This document shows positions 19,424-29,522 of a stretch of DNA of 64,000 nucleotides, piece by piece. The notes under the pieces are model-generated. The model saw only the letters and a list, made by a program, of their open reading frames with translations. It was not told where the DNA came from and did not search any database. How positions within the stretch are numbered: the first letter of the stretch is position 1; every line of letters begins with the position of its first letter. The translations under genes and the position numbers were made by a program. This DNA is from Curculioniphilus buchneri (lineage in GTDB: Bacteria; Pseudomonadota; Gammaproteobacteria; Enterobacterales; Enterobacteriaceae): NCBI RefSeq assembly GCF_964275155.1, contig NZ_OZ193413.1, positions 248,001-312,000 of the forward strand, read 5' to 3'.

Positions 19424-21866
19424 ATTAATTACATTACACAATGTCAATGTAGAGAATATTTTACTGTTTAAATTTTACTAATTTTCTTTTATTTAGGTTG
19501 AACAAATTTTAATCTTTTATACTTATTGTCATGCAGGTTAATATCTGAATTGTAGTGCTATTGATTATTAAAATCGTACTAATGGTACGATTGTGATCAC
19601 GCATCATATAATGATGTAATACTTAATAAAATTATATCTATAACTAAACGTAATTTTTTATATCTATGTTCATAGTTCATATTACACGTAAAAATTTTTA
19701 TAAAAATTTTAAAAAAAACGTAAAAATAATAAATTCTATTTTTAAAATTAAAATATATACTTTAACTCAAAATGATAGTCAATCTTATATTGAAAAATGT
19801 TTTTTCGATTGTTAAAACAAAATGCCTAAATAAACTACTATAAAAACTAGCGTTTTTTAAGTCAGTTCTTTATAAAGTAATATGTGTTTATACTACATCT
19901 TCTATTTAAGGTAACTATTTTAATCACAACTAATATGTTGGTTCATGTATATGAATATTATCTCTAATGTTATAATTGATTATTATCATTGCAATAAACA
20001 TTTTATAGTGTACTTAATGTTTAATTTTTAATACTATTATCTATAGTAGAATGACTTTATACGATACATTTTTGTCAAAATATTTGATACGCAGTGTTAT
20101 ATTGCCTTTTTTTACGGCATTTTAAATCAATCAATTAGAAAAATATATCATATTTTAATTTATATACATGATCCTAATTGGATCATTCGCTATAATGATG
20201 TATTGTAGGTCTGAATAATTTCATTATTATTTAACGCTGTTGTCTAATTTATTAATGAATATTTTATTCAAAATATACAGTGTTTCTTAAAAAGAAATAC
20301 CATGGCATAAAAATGCCAGTTAAATTCACTGGTTAATATAATTACATATTTATTATTTGTATTTTTAAATTTACAAAAATTCACTGGTCTACTATTTAAT
20401 AGTAGGAATACAATAATAATATATTTATGCTATATTAATTAATATTTAAACTAAACGTATTTTAAATATATGATTTTAATATTAGTAAGAAGTCAATTTA
20501 AGATAATATCTATTTGTTAAGTAATTTTTAGTCACCCATAAGCTTTACGAATATTTAATTTTAATAAAAATATTTTAATTTTATATATTTACTTAAAATA
20601 TAAATGTAACATATTTCATTATTATTTTGATTTATATTAAAGCTTACTAAAATACTGAGTATTTTGTAATATTTAATTACATTAAATTTTTAATATCAAT
20701 TATAATATCGCATGTTAATTTTTTATGAATAAATGTATTTATGTTCTAAATAATCATGTACTTGCATATGTAACTTAATATAAAATATAAATTTTGTAAT
20801 TTAATACAAATAATACTTGAATGTTCATCAAACCTATTATATATAAATAGGTACTATACTCTGAATAAGATATATATCTTTATTTTATAAACATGTTTTA
20901 ATTTTTAAAAATTTTGATAAATTATCGTAAATAGTCAATAATGAAGAAAGGGTATGTCTTGTCTTACTAGACAAGTATAAGCTAAAAATAATTTAGACGT
21001 TTCTTTTTTAAAGATAAATGTTTATTTAGCATAAATTATATTTTCTATAAATAACCATATTTTATGAACATTTATTTACCTTTAAAGCAACTAGTGGTTA
21101 TAACGATATAAAAAAAGATTAACAATAGAATAAATTGGTCTATATTTTTGTCAAAATAAAATTTTCTTGTATATTATCGTTTAAAAAAAGAAGTGAATAG
21201 CTTTTTACTAAACAACAGTATATCGGTATTAAAAATAAAATTTTTAAATTGAATGAAGTATTAGTAAAATTAGTGCTGCCAGCATTACCATACTGTATAA
21301 ATGTTTCATATTATACTTTAATCACGATTAAAGATCGTATTAGAAAAAGGAAAAATTCTATAACAATAAAATCTTACCAAAGATCAGAAGATATATATCC
21401 ATTTCATAAAAAAAGATCGTAAAAGTTACATATTATAAGAAATATTTATAATATACTTTTAAGGTATATACTTTCGGTTCTCTCGAAGAGAAGTTAAAGA
21501 ACTTCAACAAAATTATAGATATACTTGAAATATAAAAAATAATAAAAATTATGATACTAATCTACCATTAATTTTTACTAAGAAACAACTGAATAGTTGT
21601 CAGAATATTTTGATAGTTATTTAACTATTAATATATGTTATACACGCGAATTTTTTAAATTAAAAACGATATATTATCTGGATGTTTTTTAATTAAAAGA
21701 CTAGAAAAAATTGAATTTATGGCATGAACTATACTGCATACTGAAATCGATAATTTTTCGTTGATTACAGACTTTTTTATCATTAGCAATGTGCTACTAG
21801 ATCACTATTACGTTTACGTTATGACATGTACAATCAATTCCGTTTTATAACCTAATTGACTATTTC
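19424..21866. other. Large gene desert with several small hairpins (nrdB-gmk)
   Basis: About 2.4 kb without a recognisable gene. Hairpins include ATGATCC-TAATT-GGATCAT (20168-20186), TGGCAT-AAAA-ATGCCA (20303-20318) overlapping CCAGT/ACTGG (20316-20332), CTTGTCT-TACT-AGACAAG (20958-20975), and the overlapping pair TTCTCT-CGA-AGAGAA (21478-21492) and GAAGTT-AAAG-AACTTC (21490-21505). I searched for a YfaE ferredoxin motif and did not find it. Confidence 0.6.
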
Positions 21867-21869
21867 ATG

Positions 21870-22493
21870 ATGATTTTAGATATGTTATATATCATTTCTG
21901 CGCCAAGCGGTTCTGGAAAATCCAGTTTAATCAAAGCATTACTTAAAAAACGGACTTTTTATGATACACAAGTAGCTATCTCGCATACTACCCGTGATAT
22001 GAGACCTGGAGAAAGACATGGACAACATTATTTTTTTATATCCGTAGCTGAATTTGAGAAGATGATTTCTGAAAGAGCTTTTCTAGAACACGCAAAAATT
22101 TTTGGTAATTATTATGGCACTGCGCGACAGACAATTAAACAGGTTTTTGAAATAGATGTTACTACGCTGCTTGATATAGATTGGCAAGGAGCACAGCAGA
22201 TCCGACGGAATGCACCCAATGTATGTAGCATTTTTATTTTACCTCCATCTAAAAAAGAGCTTGATCGGAGACTGCGCAGTCGTGGTCAAGATAGCGAAGA
22301 AATAATTACTCAGCGTATGATACAAGCAGTTTCCGAAATTATACACTATGACGAATATGATTACTTAATTATCAATGATAATTTTAATGCTGCACTCAAT
22401 GATTTAAAAACTATTATTCAATGTGAAAGATTACGCGTTAATCGTCAAAAATTACGTCATGATACATTAATAAGAACATTATTAGCAGACTGA
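21870..22493 (+). CDS. gmk: Guanylate kinase
   Basis: 207 residues from the second of two adjacent ATGs (21870), which gives MILDMLYIISAPSG aligned with E. coli MAQGTLYIVSAPSG; starting at 21867 adds one Met. It phosphorylates GMP to GDP. The P-loop is APSGSGKSSL, the GMP-binding segment SHTTRDMRPGE...HYFF is intact, and DIDWQGAQQIR and the lid RGQDSEEIITQRM follow. It heads the gmk-rpoZ-spoT-recG block in enterobacterial order. Confidence 0.97.
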   Translation: MILDMLYIISAPSGSGKSSLIKALLKKRTFYDTQVAISHTTRDMRPGERHGQHYFFISVAEFEKMISERAFLEHAKIFGNYYGTARQTIKQVFEIDVTTLLDIDWQGAQQIRRNAPNVCSIFILPPSKKELDRRLRSRGQDSEEIITQRMIQAVSEIIHYDEYDYLIINDNFNAALNDLKTIIQCERLRVNRQKLRHDTLIRTLLAD

Positions 22494-22546
22494 CGTATAT
22501 TTTAATAATATGCTAGTAACTTATTTAATTATGGAGTAACTCATAT

Positions 22547-22744
22547 ATGGCACGTATCACTGTACAAGATGCCGTTGAAAAAATTGGAAATCGGTTTGAT
22601 CTAGTGCTCGTTGCAGCACATCGTGCCCGTCAAATCCAGATTGGAGGTCAAAATTCATTGGTTCCAAAAGAAAATGACAAGTATACTGTAATTGCTTTGC
22701 GTGAAATAGAAGAAGGTCTAATCACTAATAAAATATTGGATTGA
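22547..22744 (+). CDS. rpoZ: RNA polymerase omega subunit, C-terminally shortened
   Basis: 65 residues against 91 in E. coli. The conserved N-terminal body (ARITVQDAVEKIGNRF, AHRARQIQ, KENDKYTVIALREIEEG) is intact, and this is the part that clasps the beta' C-terminus. The protein ends with ILD-TGA, losing the charged, Q-rich tail. Omega also forms part of the ppGpp site 1 with beta', and its N-terminal residues, which contribute, are present. ATG is preceded by ATGGAGTAACTC, a good ribosome site. The shortening is probably tolerated. Confidence 0.95.
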   Translation: MARITVQDAVEKIGNRFDLVLVAAHRARQIQIGGQNSLVPKENDKYTVIALREIEEGLITNKILD

Positions 22745-22845
22745 TATAATGGACCAGGTATATCAAACGAATAAACTAGTAGATAATAAAGTTATTATCG
22801 TGATTAATAAAAATTTTTGTTAATAGCTCAGGTAACTAGTCTATT

Positions 22846-24180
22846 TTGTATCTGTTTAAAACTCTGAATCTACTGATTCAACTCTATTTGCCTGAATATC
22901 AAATTACACTTCTTCGGCAAGCTTATCTTTTTGCTCGTGATGCACACGAGGGACAAACTCGTTCTAGTGGCGAATCTTATATTACCCATCCCGTGGCAGT
23001 AGCTTGTATTTTAGCTGAGATGCGTCTCGATCACGAAACTTTAATGGCAGCACTTTTACACGATGTCATTGAGGACACTGCGGTTACATATCGAGATATG
23101 GAAACACTATTTGGAACAAAAGTAGCTATACTTATCGAAGGCGTTTCTAAGTTATATAAACTTAAGTTTAGAAATAAACAAGAAGCACAAGTTGAAAACT
23201 TTCAAAAAATGATTATGGCAATGGTACAAGATATCAGAGTTATATTTATCAAATTAGCTGATCGCACCCACAATATGCGCACTCTCGGTGCTCTTCGACC
23301 AGATAAATGTCGTCGTATCGCGCGAGAAACATTAGAAATTTATAGTCCATTAGCTCACCGATTAGGTATTTATCATATAAAAATAGAACTTGAAGAACTA
23401 GGGTTTGAAGCGCTGTATCCTAATTGTTATAGAATTATTAAAAATGTAGTTAAAGTATCTCGAAGAAATCATACGGAAGTAATTCAAAAAATTCTTACAG
23501 AAATAGAAGAAAGATTAATTGAAGTAGGAATTCCATGTCGCGTTAGTGAAAGAGAAAAACATCCTTACTCTATTTATTGTAAAATGCATTTAAAAGATCA
23601 ACGTTTTCAGTCTATTATGAATATTTATACATTTAGGGTGATCGTAATAGATGTAGATGCTTGCTATCGGGTATTAGGCCAAATGCATAGCTTATATAAA
23701 CCTCGACCAGGAAAAGTAAAAGATTATATTTCCATACCTAAGGCTAACGGTTATCAAGCTTTGCATACTTCCATGATAGGTCCACACGGTGTACCGGTAG
23801 AAGTACAAATACGTACAGAAGATATGGATCAAATGGCTGAGATGGGAGTTGCAGCACATTGGATACACAAAGAGCAAGGTGAAATTAGTACTACAACTCA
23901 AACTCAAATGTGTGCGCAACGCTGGATGAAAAGTTTACTTGAATTACAAAAAAGTGCTGGCAGTGCATTTGAATTTATCGAAAATGTTAAATTTGATTTA
24001 TTTCCTGATGAAATTTACGTATTTACTCCGGAAGGACTGATTATTGAATTGCCAGCTGGCGCTACTCCTGTTGATTTTGCTTATGCAGTGCATACTTTTA
24101 TCGGTAATACGTGCGTCGGTGCACGAGTAGATAGAGGATGTATCCCTTATCTCAACCACTTAATAGTGGTCAAACTGTAG
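22846..24180 (+). CDS. spoT: SpoT, ppGpp hydrolase/synthetase, truncated by frameshift in the TGS domain
   Basis: 444 residues against about 702 in E. coli. It begins at TTG 22846, in register with E. coli MYLFESLN (here (M)YLFKTLN). The HD hydrolase domain is intact, with H72-D73 in LLHDVIEDT and the RTHNMRTL segment. The synthetase-like domain follows (SIYCKM, YRVLGQMHSLYKPRPGKVKDYI). The TGS domain starts normally (FPDEIYVFTPEG...VDFAYAVHT), but after GARVDR a one-base loss at about 24136 throws it out of frame and it ends VVKL. The ppGpp-degrading function could survive without the regulatory half. The true start could be disputed because it is TTG with a weak ribosome site. Confidence 0.88.
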   Translation: MYLFKTLNLLIQLYLPEYQITLLRQAYLFARDAHEGQTRSSGESYITHPVAVACILAEMRLDHETLMAALLHDVIEDTAVTYRDMETLFGTKVAILIEGVSKLYKLKFRNKQEAQVENFQKMIMAMVQDIRVIFIKLADRTHNMRTLGALRPDKCRRIARETLEIYSPLAHRLGIYHIKIELEELGFEALYPNCYRIIKNVVKVSRRNHTEVIQKILTEIEERLIEVGIPCRVSEREKHPYSIYCKMHLKDQRFQSIMNIYTFRVIVIDVDACYRVLGQMHSLYKPRPGKVKDYISIPKANGYQALHTSMIGPHGVPVEVQIRTEDMDQMAEMGVAAHWIHKEQGEISTTTQTQMCAQRWMKSLLELQKSAGSAFEFIENVKFDLFPDEIYVFTPEGLIIELPAGATPVDFAYAVHTFIGNTCVGARVDRGCIPYLNHLIVVKL

Positions 24181-24475
24181 AAATTATTACTTCTCCTAGC
24201 GCTTGTCCTAGTGCTTCTTGGCTAAATTTTATTGTAAGTTCTAAGGCACGAGTAAAAGTGCGTCGGATGCTTAAAACTATTAACCACGACAATTTAACCA
24301 ATTTAGAATATAAATTGTCAATGTATAAATTAAATAAAAATAAAAAATTAGCTAATATTTCTTTAGAAAATATTCAAAAAAATTATGCAACAACGAAATA
24401 GTCATACTAACAGATCAAAATTTAGTGGCTGCAATTAATTTAACTTATTCCATAAGTGTTGTTGCTAATAATATT
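24136..24475 (+). pseudogene. spoT: Detached 3' part of spoT (rest of TGS plus an ACT-domain scrap)
   Basis: In the next frame, MYPLSQPLNSGQTVEIIT (from 24138) continues the SpoT TGS domain exactly where the upstream frame fails, and runs through WLNFIVSSKARVKVR to a TAG at 24399-24401. A further frame from about 24407 reads TDQNLVAAINLTYSI, resembling the start of the SpoT ACT domain (NHQGALANLTAAINTTTSNI). The zinc-finger/helical part between them is deleted. No ribosome site suggests separate translation. Confidence 0.8.
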
Positions 24476-25002
24476 TAAAGTATTCTATTAGAATTAGCAT
24501 AAAATGCTAATTTTCACACTATATTAATTAAACATCGCGATAGCATACTCTTATTATTTTATCTGAATGTTATCACCGACTTTTTGCTATCTTTAAAGAT
24601 AAAATTATTATTTATTTTAGTTCTTAATAAAATTGATGATTTTTCATGAATTATATTATGGTATTTATTATCCCATAAAAATTAGATAAACTTATACTAA
24701 TCCAATACTGATACAGTATCAATGTGCGAGGAATTATACATCATTATAAAAATAATAAAAAATGTATTTATCTCTCAGAACCTGTTAAATAACTTGACTA
24801 TATGTATTAATACACTGGTATTGCTTCACAAAATCTCAAGATAAAATAAAGATATGTAAAATAAATTATATAGCCTATTGTTTCTGAAGGACTAATGATC
24901 GCTACTTTGAATATTTTACATGCTGTCAAAAGATTATTTTCAGATGAAATTTATAGCTTTATTGGAGTAATATGTCACTATCATAAACTGTGGAGTCTTG
25001 AT
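24476..25002. other. Spacer where trmH would lie, up to the recG start
   Basis: About 0.5 kb. In E. coli trmH sits between spoT and recG. I find no TrmH motif here. The open frame from ATG 24895 into recG has no homology before 25003. Confidence 0.6.
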
Positions 25003-27120
25003 GTGAATAAAGGGATTTTTTTAAATGCTATATCGCTTAAGACGTTATCAAAGATCAATCCATATTTCATCAATAAACTTACTCAATTTGGACTTAAAAG
25101 TTTTCAAGATTTACTGTTATATCTTCCAATCCGATATGAGGATAGAAGCAGATTCTTTCCCATAGAAAAAGTCCTTCCTGGAAGGAAGGTCGCTGTACAA
25201 GGTACAGTTTTAAATAGAACTGTTAGTTTTGGTCGACAACGAATGCTAAGTTGCCTTTTACGTGACGATAGCGGAGTTTTGATGCTTCGTTTTTTTAAGT
25301 TCAATGAAAGGATGAAAAATAGTTTTTTTCCAGGTCAGTGGATATCTGCTTATGGGACAATTAAACAAGATCGATACGGAAGTAAAGAAATTATTCATCC
25401 AGAATATGTTGTAAGAAAACGTAAACGTATAGTACTGACTACAACTTTGACTCCAATTTATCCTACTATAGCAGGAGTACGTCAAACGATATTACGAAAC
25501 GCAATCGATCAGATTCTTGCAATACTTAATTGCACATCGATGTCTGAATTATTACCACCAGAATTAAATTATAACATGATGAGTTTAGCTGATGCAGTCC
25601 GTATATTACATCGTCCGTCGACAAACATATCACTAAATGAATTAGCACAGTACTCCCATCCAGCACAACGAAGATTAATTTTTGAAGAGTTGTTAGCCTA
25701 TCATTTAAGTATGTTAGCAATCAGAGATAATATACAAAAATATCGGGCTATGCCGCTACAAAACAATACTGATTTAACAAAGCGCTTTATTACTGCTTTG
25801 CCATTTTCTCTTACAAATGCTCAAAAGCGCGTAATAGCAGAAATTCATCAAGATTTGGCATGTGACGTACCTATGATACGGTTAGTACAGGGAGATGTGG
25901 GATCTGGTAAAACACTTGTAGCAGCATTAGCTGCTTTAAAAGCTATTAGCAATGGTCAACAAGTAGCCCTTATGGTGCCTACAGAATTGCTAGCTGAACA
26001 ACATGCACATAATTTTAAAGATTGGTTTTCGCCGTTAGGTATTCAATCTGGTTGGTTGGCCGGTAAACAAAATTGTAAAATACGTGAGACACAACGGAAT
26101 GCAATTGCCAAAGGTCACATAGAAATGGTAGTTGGAACTCATGCAATTTTTCAAGATCAAATAAGCTTTGCAAGGCTATCATTGGTGATTATTGACGAAC
26201 AACATCGTTTTGGCGTACATCAAAGGTTAGCGTTTTGGAAAAAAGGTTTATCCAAAGGTTTTTATCCACATCAATTAATTATGACTTCTACACCTATTCC
26301 TCGAACCCTAGCAATGAGCATTTATGCTGATCTTAATATTTCAATCATCGATGAATTACCTCCGACAAGAATACCAGTAGTAACAGCTATTATTCCAGAT
26401 ACTCGACGTACAGAAATTATTCAGCGTATCCGTCAGGTTTGTTTAAATGAGCAACGTCAAATTTATTGGATTTGTACACTAATAGAAAGTTCAGCAATGA
26501 CTGAAGCACAAGAGGCTAAAGTCACTTTTAAAAAATTAAAAAATGCGCTGCCTGAATTAAAAATCAATTTGATTCATGGTCGATTAAAAACACAAGAAAA
26601 ACAGGAATTAATGAAAAATTTTAAATTAGGAAAAATAGATTTGCTGGTAGCAACTACAGTCATTGAAGTTGGTGTGGACGTACCTAACGCTAGCCTTATA
26701 ATTATCGAAAATCCTGAGCGTCTTGGTTTAGCACAATTACATCAGCTACGCGGACGAGTAGGACGTGGTACAAAAGCTTCTCATTGTGTACTACTATATA
26801 AGCCTCCACTTAAGAAAGTTGCAAAAGCTCGTCTACAAATATTACGTGATAATAATGATGGCTTTACTATTGCGCAACGTGATTTAGACATGCGAGGTCC
26901 TGGGGATTTGTTTGGTACTCGTCAAGCTGGCAATATAAAATTTAGGATAGCAAGTCTGCTACGTGATCAAGATATGCTTCCTGAAGTTCAACGTCTTGCA
27001 TGGTATATTTATCAAAATTATCCATCTTTAGCACAGGAGTTAATGAAACGATGGATGTTGCCACAACATACATGCTCTATTCATATCGATGAGCAATTGT
27101 GCTATCAAAAATATATATGA
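25003..27120 (+). CDS. recG: RecG, ATP-dependent branch-migration helicase
   Basis: 705 residues from GTG 25003 (E. coli 693). RecG remodels stalled forks and Holliday junctions. I chose GTG because it sits 7 bases after GGAG and the sequence from NKGIFLNAISL aligns with E. coli MKGRLLDAVPL; the upstream ATG 24895 would add 36 unrelated residues. In order: the wedge/OB domain (LPIRYEDRS, YGTIKQDRYGSKEIIHPEY), Walker A GDVGSGKT at about residues 297-304, DEQH at about 398-401, motif III TSTPIPRTL, motif V/VI (ATTVIEVGVDVPNAS, QLRGRVGRG) and the C-terminal TRG motif (RGPGDLFGTRQAG). With RecJ it forms the remaining recombination kit here. Confidence 0.96.
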   Translation: MNKGIFLNAISLKTLSKINPYFINKLTQFGLKSFQDLLLYLPIRYEDRSRFFPIEKVLPGRKVAVQGTVLNRTVSFGRQRMLSCLLRDDSGVLMLRFFKFNERMKNSFFPGQWISAYGTIKQDRYGSKEIIHPEYVVRKRKRIVLTTTLTPIYPTIAGVRQTILRNAIDQILAILNCTSMSELLPPELNYNMMSLADAVRILHRPSTNISLNELAQYSHPAQRRLIFEELLAYHLSMLAIRDNIQKYRAMPLQNNTDLTKRFITALPFSLTNAQKRVIAEIHQDLACDVPMIRLVQGDVGSGKTLVAALAALKAISNGQQVALMVPTELLAEQHAHNFKDWFSPLGIQSGWLAGKQNCKIRETQRNAIAKGHIEMVVGTHAIFQDQISFARLSLVIIDEQHRFGVHQRLAFWKKGLSKGFYPHQLIMTSTPIPRTLAMSIYADLNISIIDELPPTRIPVVTAIIPDTRRTEIIQRIRQVCLNEQRQIYWICTLIESSAMTEAQEAKVTFKKLKNALPELKINLIHGRLKTQEKQELMKNFKLGKIDLLVATTVIEVGVDVPNASLIIIENPERLGLAQLHQLRGRVGRGTKASHCVLLYKPPLKKVAKARLQILRDNNDGFTIAQRDLDMRGPGDLFGTRQAGNIKFRIASLLRDQDMLPEVQRLAWYIYQNYPSLAQELMKRWMLPQHTCSIHIDEQLCYQKYI

Positions 27121-27574
27121 CCTTTTTTTAAAATGATCCTATAGCAAGACGATTAACTTTTAATAACATAATGATAATATTTTTTTAATTATGTTTTTCA
27201 GACAATTTATTTTATCCTATTTAACGTCTTCATTAATTTTTTGATGTACTAAAGTAGGTTAGTACTTTAAAAAACCTGCAATAGATTAAATTCAAGTATG
27301 ATTTATCGATTGGTTATTTTTAGAATAGTTCATCCTAATAAATAAAAAAGTAACATATGCTAATAATGATTAATGACTTTATTTAATATCTTCATGATAT
27401 TTGTATATAAATCTTTTCTAGCTATTACTAATGGAGTATCATATTATATAACATATGATATTTATGATGTAAAACATTATGGTAGCTAATAATTCATCCT
27501 AAAATAGGACATATTAAATTTTATTTTTTTAATGTTAATGTATAAAATTTTTTTATCAAACTTGTCTGATATTG

Positions 27575-27603
27575 AAAAGCATGCACTATTGTGCATGTTT
27601 TTA
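27575..27603 (+). terminator. Strong intrinsic-terminator-like hairpin, possibly bidirectional
   Basis: AAAAGCATGCAC (27575-27586), loop TATT, GTGCATGTTTTT (27591-27602): 12 pairs including one G-U, with A and T runs outside the GC core. It is 455 bases past recG, so it either ends a long recG 3' region or belonged to a lost gene. Confidence 0.6.
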
Positions 27604-28373
27604 TATATTTACTATAACATACAATTAATAATATTATATTATGAATTTTATTCAAAATTAATAATTTCATTATTCTATGCATGTTGATTTTCAAAATATT
27701 ATTAATAATGATTGATTATTTCGATATGTAAGGATGAACCATAAGATAGATAGTCGAGTTTTTACAAAGTGTTAAAAATTTCATATATCCATAAAATGGA
27801 TATGTCATTAATAACACTCTTACAAAGATAAAGAAATTTTATATGTCGTAAAAGAATTATTAAATTCCATTTCTTCTATTTTTTAAAAAAACTTATCTAT
27901 TAGATGATGATTATTTAAATTACTATATGATTCTAAGAATTATATCATTTTTAAAGATAATTAGTCTAAACTATATATTACTTTCTCTTACTTTTTTTAA
28001 CTTATATATCTATCAGCTATGATTATGATAAAATAGCTGTGTATAGCTATGGATTTAAACACAGAATTAAATCATCATGTATTTTATAATTAAAAACCAT
28101 GGCTATTTAACCTATACAATGTAGACAATTTATTTATCTTTTACTGATAAATATAATTTCAGTTAATTCTTTCACTTTATTATGACAGAATTAACATGAT
28201 ATATTAATATTTAAAAAACCAAATCTAATATTTATTAGAACTTGTATTTTTTTTGATGTATAAAAAGATATATGTATAGATTATTTTGAATATTTAAATA
28301 ATGTAATTAATTTGATTGCTAAACTTCTAAAACTTTAATTAATAAAAAATTATTTTGTTAATTATCTCAATAA

Positions 28374-28393
28374 AGATGTTCCAAGATGTTCCA
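28374..28393 (+). repeat. 10-bp perfect tandem duplication
   Basis: AGATGTTCCA at 28374-28383 is repeated exactly at 28384-28393, in non-coding DNA. Confidence 0.9.
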
Positions 28394-28646
28394 AATAGAA
28401 TTGATTCATGAATTTTAAATGGTGTACATTCAAATATTTCTGATGAACATAGATAAATTAAATCTGCAAAATTTCTTATATATCAACTAATAATAAATAA
28501 TTTAATATAATTAACTATTATTAAAATAATATTACGAAAGTATTTAAATAACATATTATACTCTAACTATAGAGTTGAATGTTAGTTTTAAGTTAAAGTT
28601 CGAGACTCAAGAAGTCTATATTTAACATAATCTAATTTACTAATTA

Positions 28647-29522
28647 TTAAATTATTAATTGCTTAATTGATTTAAAGCCATAATGATTTAAATTCGACAT
28701 CATAGTGACTACTTTTTTAGTCATGGTAGTAGTAAGACAATAAACTTGGTTAAATTTAGAAAAATCTTGTGTGCAATTTATATTTAAACAATGATTTACT
28801 AACCACAGAGTACGGTAAGCAATAGCTGTTCCAGAGTCAACTAGGTAAGTACTATGAGGAAAAATTGTTTGAAGTTCTCGATTAAGAAATGGAAAATGAG
28901 TACAGCCAAGCACGATGGTATCCGGTGCATCGATCATACTTAACCAAGGATGAAAAAGTTGGCGTAGTGTCGATAACGAAACAACTTCTCCATAAAATTT
29001 TGCTTCTGCTAGTTCTACAAGTTCAGGTGCACTAAATCGCAAAATTTGGCAATTCTTTGCAAACTGATTTATTAAAGCATAAACATAGGAACATTGCACA
29101 GTAGCATGAGTTGCTAAAAGACCAATGATGCCATTACGAGTGATCTTTGCTGCTGGTTTGATAGCTGGGACTACGCCAATAATTGGGAAATTAAAATAAT
29201 TTCTCAACAATGGTAATGATGCAGTGCTGGCTGTATTACAAGCTAAAATAACTAAATCTAATTGATGCAGGATACTCATAGCATTTATGATAACTATCAT
29301 TCGATCTATAATGAACTGTGTCGTTTTATTCCCATAAGGAAAGGCCGCATTATCAAAAACATATAAATAACAAACATGTGGCAATAATTGTCTGACTTTG
29401 TCGTATATTGACAAGCCTCCTACACCCGAGTCTATAATTAGAATAGTAGGGCATTTTATAGTTCTAAAATCAGAAATTTTAGATTTTATCTTAATTTGTT
29501 TATTTTTCAATTTAATAACCAT
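28647..29522 (-). CDS. murI: Glutamate racemase
   Basis: 291 residues (E. coli 285). MurI makes D-glutamate for peptidoglycan in the cytosol. Both catalytic cysteines are in place: ACNTAS in the N-terminal half and LGCTHFP in the C-terminal half. DSGVGGLS, the YVFDNAAFPYG loop and GVVPAIKPA are conserved. With ftsB, nlpD and the YbjG-like phosphatase it indicates that a peptidoglycan wall is still made. Its E. coli neighbour btuB is absent; sthA lies on the far side of a spacer, in the E. coli relative order and orientation. Confidence 0.97.
   Translation of the reverse strand: MVIKLKNKQIKIKSKISDFRTIKCPTILIIDSGVGGLSIYDKVRQLLPHVCYLYVFDNAAFPYGNKTTQFIIDRMIVIINAMSILHQLDLVILACNTASTASLPLLRNYFNFPIIGVVPAIKPAAKITRNGIIGLLATHATVQCSYVYALINQFAKNCQILRFSAPELVELAEAKFYGEVVSLSTLRQLFHPWLSMIDAPDTIVLGCTHFPFLNRELQTIFPHSTYLVDSGTAIAYRTLWLVNHCLNINCTQDFSKFNQVYCLTTTMTKKVVTMMSNLNHYGFKSIKQLII

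Larger units (their letters stand above)
27121..28646. other. Gene-free spacer between convergent recG and murI
   Basis: About 1.5 kb, AT-rich. It holds a strong hairpin/T-run at 27575-27602, a nested hairpin around 27767-27817 (ATATCCAT-AAA-ATGGATAT inside GTGTTA/TAACAC) and a 10-bp tandem duplication at 28374-28393. No protein remnant is recognised. Confidence 0.65.

Noticed and set aside
24895..25002. N-terminal extension of recG from ATG 24895, possibly a trmH fusion
   Set aside because: The 36 residues match neither RecG nor TrmH as I know them; GTG 25003 has a good ribosome site and fits the alignment.
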